DNA from: Agapanthus africanus
Lineage: Eukaryota > Streptophyta > Magnoliopsida > Asparagales > Amaryllidaceae
Length of the DNA: 64,000 bases
Direction of reading: 5' to 3'
NCBI GenBank assembly: GCA_030015575.1
Contig: JASDDO010000001.1
Coordinates: 319,271,595 to 319,335,594, forward strand
Shown here: in pieces, positions 11,378 through 21,708 of the stretch
Position numbering within the stretch: the stretch's first letter is position 1
Layout: every line of letters begins with the position of its first letter
Notes under the pieces: generated by a model
Databases searched by the model: none
Told to the model about the DNA's origin: nothing
What the model saw: only the letters and a program-made list of their open reading frames with translations
Made by a program: the position numbers and the translations under genes

Positions 11378-13042
11378 ATGGCGCTTTTATTCCAAGACAT
11401 GGTCGGCATGATGATCCAGCTGGACCCTCCAGTCAAAGAGCCTCTAATAATAATTGAAGACGATAAAAGGGAGACATCAAACCCTCATCCGGCCTCTTCT
11501 GCTGCAAAGGAGGAAACAATCTCAAAAGCGGCGCTCGATGATTATATAGCTCAACAAATACTAGCTCACCAAGCGAACGAAACCGCTGGCCAATTCGTCA
11601 GAACTGGGCGACCATATCCAGGCTGGTATGATCAGATTAAGTATCCACCAGGATACACGATTCCTAAGTTCCACGTATACAAAGGGATAGGTAATCCCCA
11701 TCAACATGTCGCTCAGTTCAGGGCTCTATGCGGCAATACTGGAGGTGACGATAAGCTATTACTTCGCCAATTCGTCGGCAGCTTGGCAGAGACGGCGTTC
11801 GAATGGTATTCAGAGCTTCCCAATGACTCCATCAAAACATTTACAGAGATGGAATTGCTATTCACCCAACGTTTCGCAAGCGCTAGCGAATGCACCCCAA
11901 TCACGACATTGATCAATGCCAAGGTGAAGCCGGGAGAAACATGGATTCAGTATGCGATACGGTGGCGGAACCTATGGTCGAAATGCGAACAGCGCATAGA
12001 AGAGGCTCCTGCAGTGGGCATGTTTGTAGGAACCCTCGATCCGCAGGCGACCATATCCCAGTTCATGATGTTTTTCAGGACAACCACTTTCCAGGCCTTG
12101 ATTGACAAGCTGGCCCAAATGGACCAGATGGGTCATAAGCCTTCCTTTTCAAAGTCAGAGCCGCGGAATGAAAAGGGCAAAGGGAAAGCGACCTTTGTCG
12201 CCAACACTCAACAACAGCCGAGCAACATAAAACCGGTTGTTCTCCAAAGCAACGTGCGCCCACACCAATCCCTCGAGGAGAAACTGGGACGTCCATACTC
12301 GTTTTCCCGAGATAAAACAAGAAGACTGTTCGAACTGGCAATGTGCAATGGGCTCATCACTTTACCGGAGCCGAGACACACATCGCAACCCGGTGACGCC
12401 AACCATCCTAACTATTGTCTCTACCATCAAGTAATAGGTCATTCAATCGAAAATTGCTACGTCTTCAAAAATTGGGTTGAAGACCGGTACCAACAGGGTA
12501 AATTCACGCTGTCTAAAAACTGGAAGGTAAACCCTCCACGATCGCACGCTCCTAAAAAGACGGACACGCCAGGAGCATCATGTTCATTCATAGAGGAAGC
12601 TCTATGGGAGATAATTCTTTCGGCAAAAACGCAAAGAATGCTGAAGGATCTTCAATCATGCCCGGCAATCAGGTGGAAAAGCCTGCTAGAGCCCGAGATC
12701 ATTGAGAGGATGCTAAAACCATGCCCAACACTGGGAGTTAATAGCGATGGGCAAAACACCCAGGCCCAGCCGTCAAAGTCTTCGAAGAAAAAGAAGAAGA
12801 CCAAAAAGCCCGCGCAGTTTGACGACAAGCGCACGGATCTGCAAAAGCATATTGACGCGCTGAAGGAATACAACCAGAAGGCGCGGACCCCAGTCACACT
12901 CCAGGAATTTCTCAACCATATCCTTGAGAACAGAGGCAATGACAATGACGAGGGAGATGACGCGTCAAAAGAACCCGATGCTGATGCTTTCATAGCAAAT
13001 GATGATTCGCTCCTGGCAATATTCCAGTCGCAGCGATGCTGA
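11378..13042 (+). CDS. gag: Ty3/gypsy gag protein (Tat/Ogre-like)
   Basis: 554 codons. Residues about 95-245 form a Retrotrans_gag-type capsid domain (FHVYKGIGNPHQH, then an AFEWYSELP segment and TLDPQA). A variant zinc knuckle follows: C347-X2-H350-X4-H355-X4-C360, the CxYH...GH...C form usual in plant Tat/Athila gag. The C-terminus is Lys-rich then acidic. Gag packages element RNA into virus-like particles. It is in the same frame as the ORF at 10082-11296, with only one stop between, so the true product may be longer. No protease, RT, RNase H or integrase follows, so E cannot move by itself. Confidence 0.8.
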   Translation: MALLFQDMVGMMIQLDPPVKEPLIIIEDDKRETSNPHPASSAAKEETISKAALDDYIAQQILAHQANETAGQFVRTGRPYPGWYDQIKYPPGYTIPKFHVYKGIGNPHQHVAQFRALCGNTGGDDKLLLRQFVGSLAETAFEWYSELPNDSIKTFTEMELLFTQRFASASECTPITTLINAKVKPGETWIQYAIRWRNLWSKCEQRIEEAPAVGMFVGTLDPQATISQFMMFFRTTTFQALIDKLAQMDQMGHKPSFSKSEPRNEKGKGKATFVANTQQQPSNIKPVVLQSNVRPHQSLEEKLGRPYSFSRDKTRRLFELAMCNGLITLPEPRHTSQPGDANHPNYCLYHQVIGHSIENCYVFKNWVEDRYQQGKFTLSKNWKVNPPRSHAPKKTDTPGASCSFIEEALWEIILSAKTQRMLKDLQSCPAIRWKSLLEPEIIERMLKPCPTLGVNSDGQNTQAQPSKSSKKKKKTKKPAQFDDKRTDLQKHIDALKEYNQKARTPVTLQEFLNHILENRGNDNDEGDDASKEPDADAFIANDDSLLAIFQSQRC

Positions 13043-13104
13043 TGCTAAGATTGACACCAGATTCCAAATTCCATACTCGCGACGAAAAGTCAGCGAGCCA
13101 TAAA

Positions 13105-13325
13105 TGCATATGAAATAGCCGAAATGATAGGGCAACTTGCAACAAAATCAGCAAGTAAAAGATATGCATACAAAAATAGCTGAAATGATTGGGCAACTCG
13201 CAATAAAAAGAAGCGAGTAAAAAGAAAAATAGCCGAAATGATTGGGCACCGCGAGAAATAGCCGAAATGATTGGGCAATCGCGACTTTCGCGATATAAAA
13301 AGCTGAAATGATAGAGCATCGCGGA
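13105..13325 (+). repeat. Short tandem repeats after gag of E
   Basis: Five or so imperfect copies built on AGCCGAAATGATTGGGCA, separated by A-rich spacers with paired GCAAC/GCGAG bits. Located 60 bp after the gag stop, where pol would begin in a complete element. Confidence 0.75.
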
Positions 13326-15395
13326 AAGAAATAAAAAAAAATGAAATGAAACTTTTTGCCCTGCAGGTGAGGTCACATTGACCCCTGCATACAATCCATA
13401 GGCACAAACAGAAAGGGAACCAAATCGTCCGACCAGGCTTCGTCAAAGGGAAGCTAGATCTCGACAGCTACATCTATAGCCTGGAGATCAGCAACAGCAT
13501 TCTTCCTCCCTCCAGCAGGATACATACGCAACATCAAAAAATGGAGCCATGGAAAAGTCCCCTAGTTCCAAACCTCGACGGTTCATAGACAACCTAGAAA
13601 CAACCTCGACATTCGTCGTAACATTGCAGACACAATGTCAACAAACGAAGCAAAGGAAGATCCCTAGTTTCAGGGTCTCGACGTCAACATCGACAACCTA
13701 GAGATCAACACCGACATTTCTCCGTACTCCAATCGGATGCAGACGCAACATCAACAAAGCGGAGCCACGGCAGAGTCCCCTACTTCCAAATCTCGACGGT
13801 TCACAGACAACCTAGATACTACCTCGGAACCATGGCAGAGTGCCTAGTTCTAAGGCTCGATGGCTACATCTACGTCCTAGAGATCAACAACAGTGTTCTT
13901 CCTCCCTCCAGCAGGATACAGGCGCAACATCAACAAATGGAGCCATGGCAAAGTCCCCTAATTCCAAACCTCGACGATTCATAGACAACCTAGAGACAAT
14001 CTCGACATTTAACGCAATATTGCAGACACAATGTCAACCAACGAAGCCAAGGAAGATCCCTCGCTTCAGGGTCTTGACGGCAACTTAAATGAGACCTGAA
14101 AAGACTATCGGAGATCATCCCACACCAGCGCGGAGTGGTCATGACTCATCGGGGCTCCCAAACTGAGCCTAACCTCAAGTAAAAAGTGACATGGAATATC
14201 CCTAACACTTGCTCTTTTGACGGTAATATTACCAGGAAGATTACTTGAAGACATCTTGTCCAGCCCCCGAAGGGATCAGAGACACGACAGTCGCGGGGCT
14301 ACCCGAACAACAAGATTGCATATCAGGGAATATATCGGCCAACGCGACGGTGCGATGGGTAAAAAACCTAGTACCACAGACCCTAACGGACCTCTATTAG
14401 AAGGAGTTAACTGTGACGTTAGGAAACCCTTGTGAGAACTTCTCAATTCGTCTCGACTCGTGAGGAAATTAGTGTCCTTGTGAGAACTTCTCGATTCGTC
14501 TCGACTCGTAGGGAAAAGCCTTAGGCAATGGGGATAAGGACCTGTTTCCTAAGCACTAAGGCCCTGCAAGTCGGTCCAAGATGGACTCTTGCATATTATT
14601 CACGGGCCACACTCTCCAAAGTCGAATATCGACAAGTAGGGAAACAACCACTTACGAGTCCTCTCGACTTTTAAGTAGGAAAAATTCTCTCATGAGATTC
14701 TTACGACTCTCAAGAGAAAACGCACTTAGGAATCTTCACGACTCCTAAGGAGAAAATACGCCTACGGGATCCTCACGACTCGTAAGGAGAAAGTTCTTTA
14801 TGAGACCCTCACGGCTCATAAAGTTGAAAAGACTTAGGTGGCAGATCATAACCCGGTCTCCTAAGCAATCATTGCCCTATATGTGAGATCACATGGACCC
14901 TTGTATACAATTCATGGGCACAAACGAAAAGGGAACCATATCATCCCATCAAGCTTCAGCAAAGGGAAGCCAGATCTCAATGGCTATATCTACAGCCTAG
15001 AAATCAACAACAGTGTTTCTTCTCACTCTAACCAGATGAAGACGTGACGTCAACAACCGACCTCAGAGTCGCAACGAAGCGGAGCCATGGCAAAGTCCCT
15101 AGTTCCAAATCTCGATGGCCACATCTACAGCTTAGAGACCAACAGCGGTGTGCCTTCTCATTCCAGCAGGACACAGATGCGACACTACCAATCGGAGCCA
15201 CGGCAAAGTCCCCAGTTCCAAGACTCTATGGTTCACAGACAACCTAGAGTCATCGAAGGACCCCGTCATGGAAATACGTCATCCAATGACCCCGTCTCGG
15301 AAGTACGTCAACCTCGACACCACAGAAAGTGGAGTATGTCAACTCCGACACCACAGAAAGCGGAGCAAGTCAGCCAATGACCTCCAACCCCTAGG
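13326..15395 (+). repeat. Non-coding repeat region of E, replaces pol
   Basis: No convincing gene. The region is made of long imperfect direct repeats: blocks near 13385-13560, 13840-14090 and 14920-15240 share phrases such as CAGACACAATGTCAAC and ACAATYCATRGGCACAAAC. A second repeat type (CTCACGACTC.TAAGGAGAAA) is at 14640-14900 and again at 15890-16110 and 16130-16400. Such repeat-filled DNA between gag and the 3' LTR is known from Tat/Ogre-derived non-autonomous elements. Confidence 0.65.
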
Positions 15396-15399
15396 GAAA

Positions 15400-15885
15400 T
15401 CAGAGTCCTTGGCAGAACCTCTCGATTCAGGGAAATCAACGTCCTTGATGAGAACCTTGATTCGCGTCGACCCACAAGGAAATCAGTGTCTTTGCAGGAA
15501 TCCATCGATTCGTCTCAACCCCAGGAAAATCAGTGTCCTTGGTTAAACCTCTCGATTCAGGGAAATCAACATCCTTGGCGAGAACCTCGATTCACGTCGA
15601 CCCGCAAGGAAATCAGCGTCTTTGCAGGAATCTCTCGATTCGTCTCAACCCCAAGGAAATCAGTTTCCTTGGCTCAACCTCTTGATTAAGGAAATCAGCA
15701 TCCTTGACGAGAATCTCGATTCGCGTCGACCCGCAAGGAAATCAACGTCTTTGCAGGAATCTCTCGATTCGTCTCAACCCCAGGGAAATCAGTGTCCTTG
15801 GTAAACTATCTCGATTCAGGGAAATCATCGTCCTTAACAAGAATCTCCCGATTCATCTCAACCTCAGGGAAATTAGTGTCCCCGC
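15400..15885 (+). repeat. Minisatellite with ~130-bp higher-order unit
   Basis: The core GGAAATCA occurs about twelve times, with spacing following 47, 35 and 47 bp, so that a ~129-130-bp unit repeats about 3.5 times (for example cores near 15477, 15606 and 15736). The unit carries CTCGATTCRNGTC and TTTGCAGGAATC phrases. Confidence 0.75.
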
Positions 15886-16653
15886 GCATGAAAAGAAAAT
15901 TCTCTTATGAGATCCTTACGACTCTCAAGAGAAAACACACTTAAGAGTCCTCACGATTCCTAAGGAGAAATTACACCTACGAGATCCTCTCGACTCGTAA
16001 GGAGAAAAGTCTTTATGAGACCCTCACGGCTCGTAAAGTTGAAAAGTCTTAGGCGGAAGATCTAAACCCTGTCTCCTAAGCCATCATTGCCCTGTAGGGA
16101 GGTCAAGATAGGTTATCTACGGGCCACACTCTCCGAAGTCGCACATCTACAAGAAGGGAAGCAATCACTTACGAGTCCTCTCGACTTGTAAGGGGGGAAA
16201 ATTCTCTTGTGAGATCCTTACAACTCTCAAGAGAAAACGCACTTAGGAGTCCTCACGACTCCTAAGGAGAAAATACGCCTACAGGATCCTTTCGACTCGT
16301 AGGGAGAAAAACCTTCTTGAAAACCTTACGGTTCATGAAGATGGAAAAAGTTTTAAGCTACAAGGACCCTAAACTTATCTCCTAAGCCCTCAATTCTATG
16401 GCCCTGCATAACTCTGCACTACTTCACTCACGTACATATCTACGTGGGCAAAGTAGTACGGGGCATTTGTTCCCGCCGAAATTTTCGGCCAAGAGATATT
16501 TGCTCATGTTTACACCGGTTCAAGTTTCGTTTACAAATATGTGTGTGATCGGGTTCATTCATATACGCACATACACACATCAGAGCAAGAACAGGTGTTA
16601 GAAAGAGAGCACTTGGTGGTCAGTAAGAAAAAGAAAGCATTTAATTGAACATT
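15886..16653 (+). repeat. Further non-coding repeats of E
   Basis: Two more copies of the CTCACGACTC.TAAGGAGAAA block (15890-16110, 16130-16400), then about 250 bp of unique sequence. No gene seen. Confidence 0.6.
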
Positions 16654-17187
16654 TTATTCTATTGGAAATAGATCATCAAATATGGGATCGAAAGTACAGG
16701 GATTAACAAAACTATGAATAAAATTCTCTAACTCCCTCTCTGCCTTTTCCGCTATGTCAAAGCGGCGATCTTCACAAGGAGTCGTTTCCCATCGGTCAGC
16801 ACCGTGCCCATCAGCGAAGGTAGACATTATGGCCCGCTGAGCCCGTATCTGGCTTAGCAACCGAATAGAGCGATCCCTCAGAGCTGCGGTAATCAAGAAT
16901 GCCTCATGAAAGAACTCGAACTTGTCCTCCGCGACGTCGAGCATTGTCGGAGTCATCTCCGCTGAATGAGGAGGAATGTCATCGAGCACGGACAAGAAGG
17001 CCATCCGGAGCCAAATGGAGCCGATGGGGAAGGGAGATTCCCTACGAGTCAAAAGTTCGTACAGCACCGTATCGCATTGGTCATCCGTGAGAGCAGGGTT
17101 CACCAAGCGTGCAGCAAAACGAGGAACAATTTCCTCAATGGGCACCTCCCATGGCTGCCGGCGAGCATGTGGATGATTACAAGCCAT
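16654..17187 (-). CDS. Antisense ORF between pol position and 3' LTR of E
   Basis: An intact 177-codon frame from ATG at 17187-17185, on the strand opposite to gag. Acidic overall, probably helical, Arg-rich in the middle, ending in FDDLFPIE. I recognise no domain. Antisense extra ORFs in this position are known in Tat-lineage gypsy elements such as Grande and Retand; their role is unknown. That this frame is intact while pol is gone, and while the ORF1/gag frame carries a stop, suggests either recent selection or a young element. It could be a chance frame, but length, start codon and position argue against that. Confidence 0.65.
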   Translation of the reverse strand: MACNHPHARRQPWEVPIEEIVPRFAARLVNPALTDDQCDTVLYELLTRRESPFPIGSIWLRMAFLSVLDDIPPHSAEMTPTMLDVAEDKFEFFHEAFLITAALRDRSIRLLSQIRAQRAIMSTFADGHGADRWETTPCEDRRFDIAEKAERELENFIHSFVNPCTFDPIFDDLFPIE

Positions 17188-17211
17188 AGCTCTGCTTTGT
17201 TGAAATGATTC

Positions 17212-17508
17212 TCTGAAAATAGACTATGATGTCTTTCACACTATGATGTCCTTAAACTTTATGGACTGTGGGGTCCTTAAACTGATGGACTATGAGGTCC
17301 TTAAACTCATATACTATGATGACTTTAAACTTTACAGACTATGATGTTTTTAAACTTCGCGGACTATGATGTCCTTAAACCCAATAGACCGCAATGTCCC
17401 TAAACTAAAACAATAGAGTCCAAATGCTCTTTTGTTGGATCTAAATGATCCTGTTAAGTAGATTTTAGTCTAAAATTAGACTAACGTATCCTTAACAAAC
17501 GTTTAAAT
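17212..17508 (+). repeat. 3' LTR of E, left part
   Basis: Matches 9085-9390 of the 5' LTR, including the tandem repeats (17215-17390). The equivalent of the first ~420 bp of the 5' LTR is absent, so this LTR lost its U3 start, perhaps together with the PPT. Interrupted at 17508 by element C; continues at 47602. Confidence 0.8.
17504..17508. other. Target-site duplication of C, left copy (TAAAT)
   Basis: TAAAT directly before the LTR start TGTTAG at 17509. The second copy is at 47602-47606. Removing C and one copy restores the E LTR as seen near 9400. Confidence 0.95.
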
Positions 17509-19475
17509 TGTTAGTGATATGTATGCCTTAGAGGCCATTACTGTACATGCGATGTATATTGTAGTGGATGCTTGGACATATATATGGAGGACTTTCTTGC
17601 TCGACATGGTAGTATGCTATCTGGTTGCTCTTTATCTTAACATGTACTCTGATAGTCTCTATGTTACATGTTGATAAAGCCCTTAGGATAAGTACTTGAC
17701 TACCAGGACTATGATGCAGATCATACTAGTAGGGACAGTGTAGTCGCTAAGTACATCCTTCAAATGCTCCTAGTCGCAGGTGTATCGAGACAGGGCATCG
17801 ATATACCAGAGTAGACTAGCGTATGCTTCTTGACCCATATGGATGGGCGATGGATGATCCCATATCCATTGATGTTTGACATCAGAGATAGTATACGGGT
17901 GCTCAGTGGAGACTGGGTACACTGGACGGACTCGCCGAGAACTCCCAGATTGTATTATACCTCACGTCAGATGGCAGTTCTCTGGTGACACTGGTACAGG
18001 TTAGTCTGTAGACCCGAGATCGTCATAGAGTCTTGTGTGATTCCCACTGTGCTTTGATTTCCATCATACCACGTCCAAGAGGGCGTGCAAAACGGTGGCT
18101 TTTGGGTACAGTCCCGAATCACATGGAGGCAATGAGCGATAGGAGGGGTTTCGTCTCTCCCGGTATAGGGAGTTGATGTTGCGCTGTGTTCGATTGGCTA
18201 TAACTGGAAATCCCTGGCCAGGGTTGCTGAGATTTACTGGTAAGTGTTATCAGTAGTTTCTCGAACTGTTATGGACCTCATATCGACACGACTTATTGGT
18301 TACTAGGGTCTGACGTTTACCACCCGTAAACTAGATATGCGACATATCAGACGAAAAGACCGGACTGTACGGCAGTGTTACTGATTGGATTCGCAGGAGA
18401 ATGTACATGCTTGCTTGTTGATCTTCTGATTGCTCAATACCTGGGTGGCTGTTACGTTTAGCTGACCGCTTGCAGCTTGTGGGTGTTTGATATGATCATC
18501 ACCTACTGCCGGCGTATTGACGATTCTTTAGAGTCCTACACAGAGGTTTCCTGGCTCAGGCAAAACGGAGTAGGAGCACATATGTGATGTGTGCGGGACC
18601 GAGAATAATACGATATGAGATACCGTATTCTATTCTCGCGTTATATGATATCGGCCGGGTATATGTGATATAGCCGGGTCATCGGATCAAGTGTTGATTC
18701 GATGAAATGGTACATGTTATATTAGTCGGTTATATGCAATATAGCCGGATTGTCGGATCAAGTGTTGATTCGATAATTTAATGTCTAATTATATATGTGA
18801 TATATTACATTAAGTTAACTAATATAAGCTCGCTTTATTGATTCATTTTCTTACCGGATAATACATTGATATATATGCGATATATGTTAATTGTATTATT
18901 TTCTTTTGTTGCAAAAGTATATTATATATGTGATATATAATATTGTAACAAGTTATGATTACAAATACAACATGATTTGTGGAGATTAAACAAGTTAGGG
19001 TTTGATTTAGGTTAGCATTTGGGTAAGCTTTTTCATGAAACTTCTAGAAGCTTTATTTTTGTTTTAAGCTTAGATATTTTGTATTGATATTTTGTGTAGA
19101 TATTTCTTAACCCAACCCAAACCCTTTACCCTAGTTAATTCTCTACAAGGGTTAAGCCTTCATTCTTAACCCAAGGTTGGATTTATAAACACAATAAGAA
19201 TTCATAATTCATCACAAATAGATTTCTTCTTCTTCTTCCTTCTTGAAAAAGCTTTCTAGCTTTTTGACTTGTGATGATTTAAAGTGAGAAAATGAAAATA
19301 AAAGAGAGCAAAATTCCTACTTCATCATCCTCATCTATTCTAGCCACTTAGATTAGGGTGTTCACTTCACTAAAAGCTTGATCTTGATATTCTTCAAGGT
19401 AGATTATCTTCAAAAAGGAAGACTTCAAGCAAGAATAGATCATTCGACTTGTGGAGCCTCTCTTGAGTCCGGGAG
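17509..19475 (+). repeat. 5' LTR of C, first part
   Basis: Starts TGTTAG. Matches 45391-47370. Contains hairpins at 18681-18703 and 18753-18774 (arms ATCGGATCAA/TTGATTCGAT) and CCCTGGCCAGGG near 18212. Broken at 19475 by insertion of B. Compared with the 3' LTR it lacks about 18 bp near 19375. Confidence 0.92.
19471..19475. other. Target-site duplication of B, left copy (GGGAG)
   Basis: GGGAG before the B LTR; the right copy at 29869-29873 reads GAGAG, one base different. The empty site is seen in C's 3' LTR (GTTCGGGAGATCATGG near 47370). Confidence 0.8.
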
Positions 19476-21692
19476 TGTAGGGTTCCTAGGCACTCTCAAG
19501 AGGTCTCACAAGGCATCAACCATGCTAATTTCAAATTTTGCGGTGCCGAGAAACTCTAGAGTACGGATCGTTGGCTAGAATTCTAGGCGAAAAAGAAATC
19601 TAGTTAACACTTAACTAAAAGAATACGGAAATACAACCTTTGTAGATCCGGTGCTCCACCTCCATAGCTCCGCAACGAAGTCCCCTCGCTGTCCAAATGA
19701 ATTCCCGGGCTCTAGCATCGGCTTCGTCGGAGAAATGGCGAGCTAGGTCGTCGATGTCCATGCCGAAGATGATCTACGTCGAAGCAACGCAAGATCAAGC
19801 TCTCACTTCACCAAGTCATGAAACTTGTGAAGAAAACACACTCTACTACTTGGCAAGAGGTAGAGGATGAAGAAATAGGAAGTGGGTAGACTTTAGATTT
19901 GGATTTCTCACTCTTTTTCATCACTTGCCATTGATGGAGGCAAGCTTTCTTCACTTGAAGAAATGAAGAAGAAGAAGGTAAATGTTATGACAAGTTCTTT
20001 CCAAAAAGAAAATTAAAAGAATACTTATCATAACCAAACCATTGTCAAGTGTAGAGAATAAATCATGGTTAGTGGGATGGTTAGGGTTAAGCATGAGACA
20101 AAATGGTCACTTGGTCAAAGTCTTCATGAAGCTTCATGAACAAAACAAAACATGCCACCATTTTCTCATTTGCTTTTCTTTTTCCAAAAGAATAAATAAA
20201 TGAATAAAATGAATAAGGAAAAAGTAAACCCTAACCATTTCATTAACCAAGGTTTAATTCTTTACACTTAACCAAAAGGCATGCATCATCAAACATGATA
20301 CAAGCAAGTGCACAAAATCATATCGCATATGCAATGCGCACATCCGAGTGAGAAAATCCATCTTAAAGTGAACCAATACTAGTTAATGCAAAGTAATATA
20401 TCAAATATATAATTATGCATTAAATCATTAAATCAACACTTGATTTAACGATCCGGTCATATCGCATATAACCGACTAGTATTCTATGTATCGGCTTATC
20501 GAACCAACCCTTGATTCGATAACTAGGTTATATCGCATACAACCTTTCGATACATTCATCGCGAGAATGGAATACGGTATCACATACACGCATTATTCTC
20601 GGTCCCGCACATATCTCATATGCGCTCCTATTTCGTTTCGCTTGAGCCAGGAAACCTCTGTGTAGGACTCTAAAGACTCGTCAATACGCCGGCAGCGGAT
20701 GATGATCATATCAAACATCCACAAGCCGCAAGCGGTCTGCTAAACGTAACGGCCACCCGGGTATTGAGCGATCAGAAGATCGACGAGCAAGCCCGCTCAC
20801 ACTCCAGTGAATCCAACCAGTAACACTACCGTACAGTCCGGTCTGATCGTCTGATATGTCGCATATCTCGCCTAGGGGTGGTAAACGTCAGACCCCAATA
20901 GCTCGATAAGTCGTGTCGATATGAGGTCTTTAACAATTTGAGAAACTACTGGTAACACTTACCAGTAAATCTCAGCAACCCTGGCCAGGGATTTCCTGTT
21001 ATAGCCAATCGAACACAGCGCAGCATCAACCCCCTATACCGGGAGAGACGAATCCCCTCCTATCGCTCATTGCCTCCATATGACTCGGGACTGTACCCAA
21101 AAACCACCGTTTTGCACGCCCTCTTGGACGTGGTAAGATGGAAATCAAAGCACAGTGGGAACCACACAAGACTCTATGACGATCTCGGGTCAACAGACTA
21201 CTCTGTACCAGTGTCACCAGAGAACTACCATCTGACGTTAGGTATAATACCATCTGGGAGTTCTCGGCGAGTCCGTCCAGTGTACCCAGTCTCTACTGAG
21301 CACCCGTATATCATCTCTGATGTCAAACACCAATGGATATGGGATCATCCATCGCCCATCTGTATGGGTCGAGAAGGTATACGCTAGTCTACTCTGGTAT
21401 ATCGATGCCCCGTCTCGATACACCCACGACTAGGGACTTTGAAGGATGTACTTATGGACTACCTGTCCCCACTAGTATGATCCGCATCATAGTCCAGGTA
21501 GTCAAGTACACATCCTAAGGGCTTTACCAACATGTAACAGAGAGACAATGAGTATACACGTTAAGGTAAAGAGCAACCAGATAGCATACTATCATGTCGA
21601 GCAAGAAAGTCCTCCCTATATATGTCCCAGCATCCACTACAATATACATCCTATGTATAGTAATGGCCTCTAGGGCATACATATAACTAACA
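19476..21692 (-). repeat. 3' LTR of B
   Basis: Begins TGTAGG at 19476 and ends CTAACA at 21692 on the plus strand. Includes a perfect 9-bp inverted repeat, arms TACTGGTAA/TTACCAGTA, near 20946-20966. Confidence 0.93.
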
Positions 21693-21708
21693 ATCTCCCA
21701 CTTGCACT
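21693..21708 (-). other. Polypurine tract of B
   Basis: AGTGCAAGTGGGAGAT on the minus strand, directly before the 3' LTR. Confidence 0.8.

Noticed and set aside
15400..15885. Regular repeats as a CRISPR array
   Set aside because: Spacers are themselves repeated in a ~130-bp higher-order unit; it is a minisatellite.
21026..21518. Open frames of 61-105 codons, repeated nearly identically at 29202-29694 and in altered form at 34567-34964 and 42350-42747
   Set aside because: They lie inside LTR copies; the repetition is due to LTR identity, and frames are open by chance on both strands.
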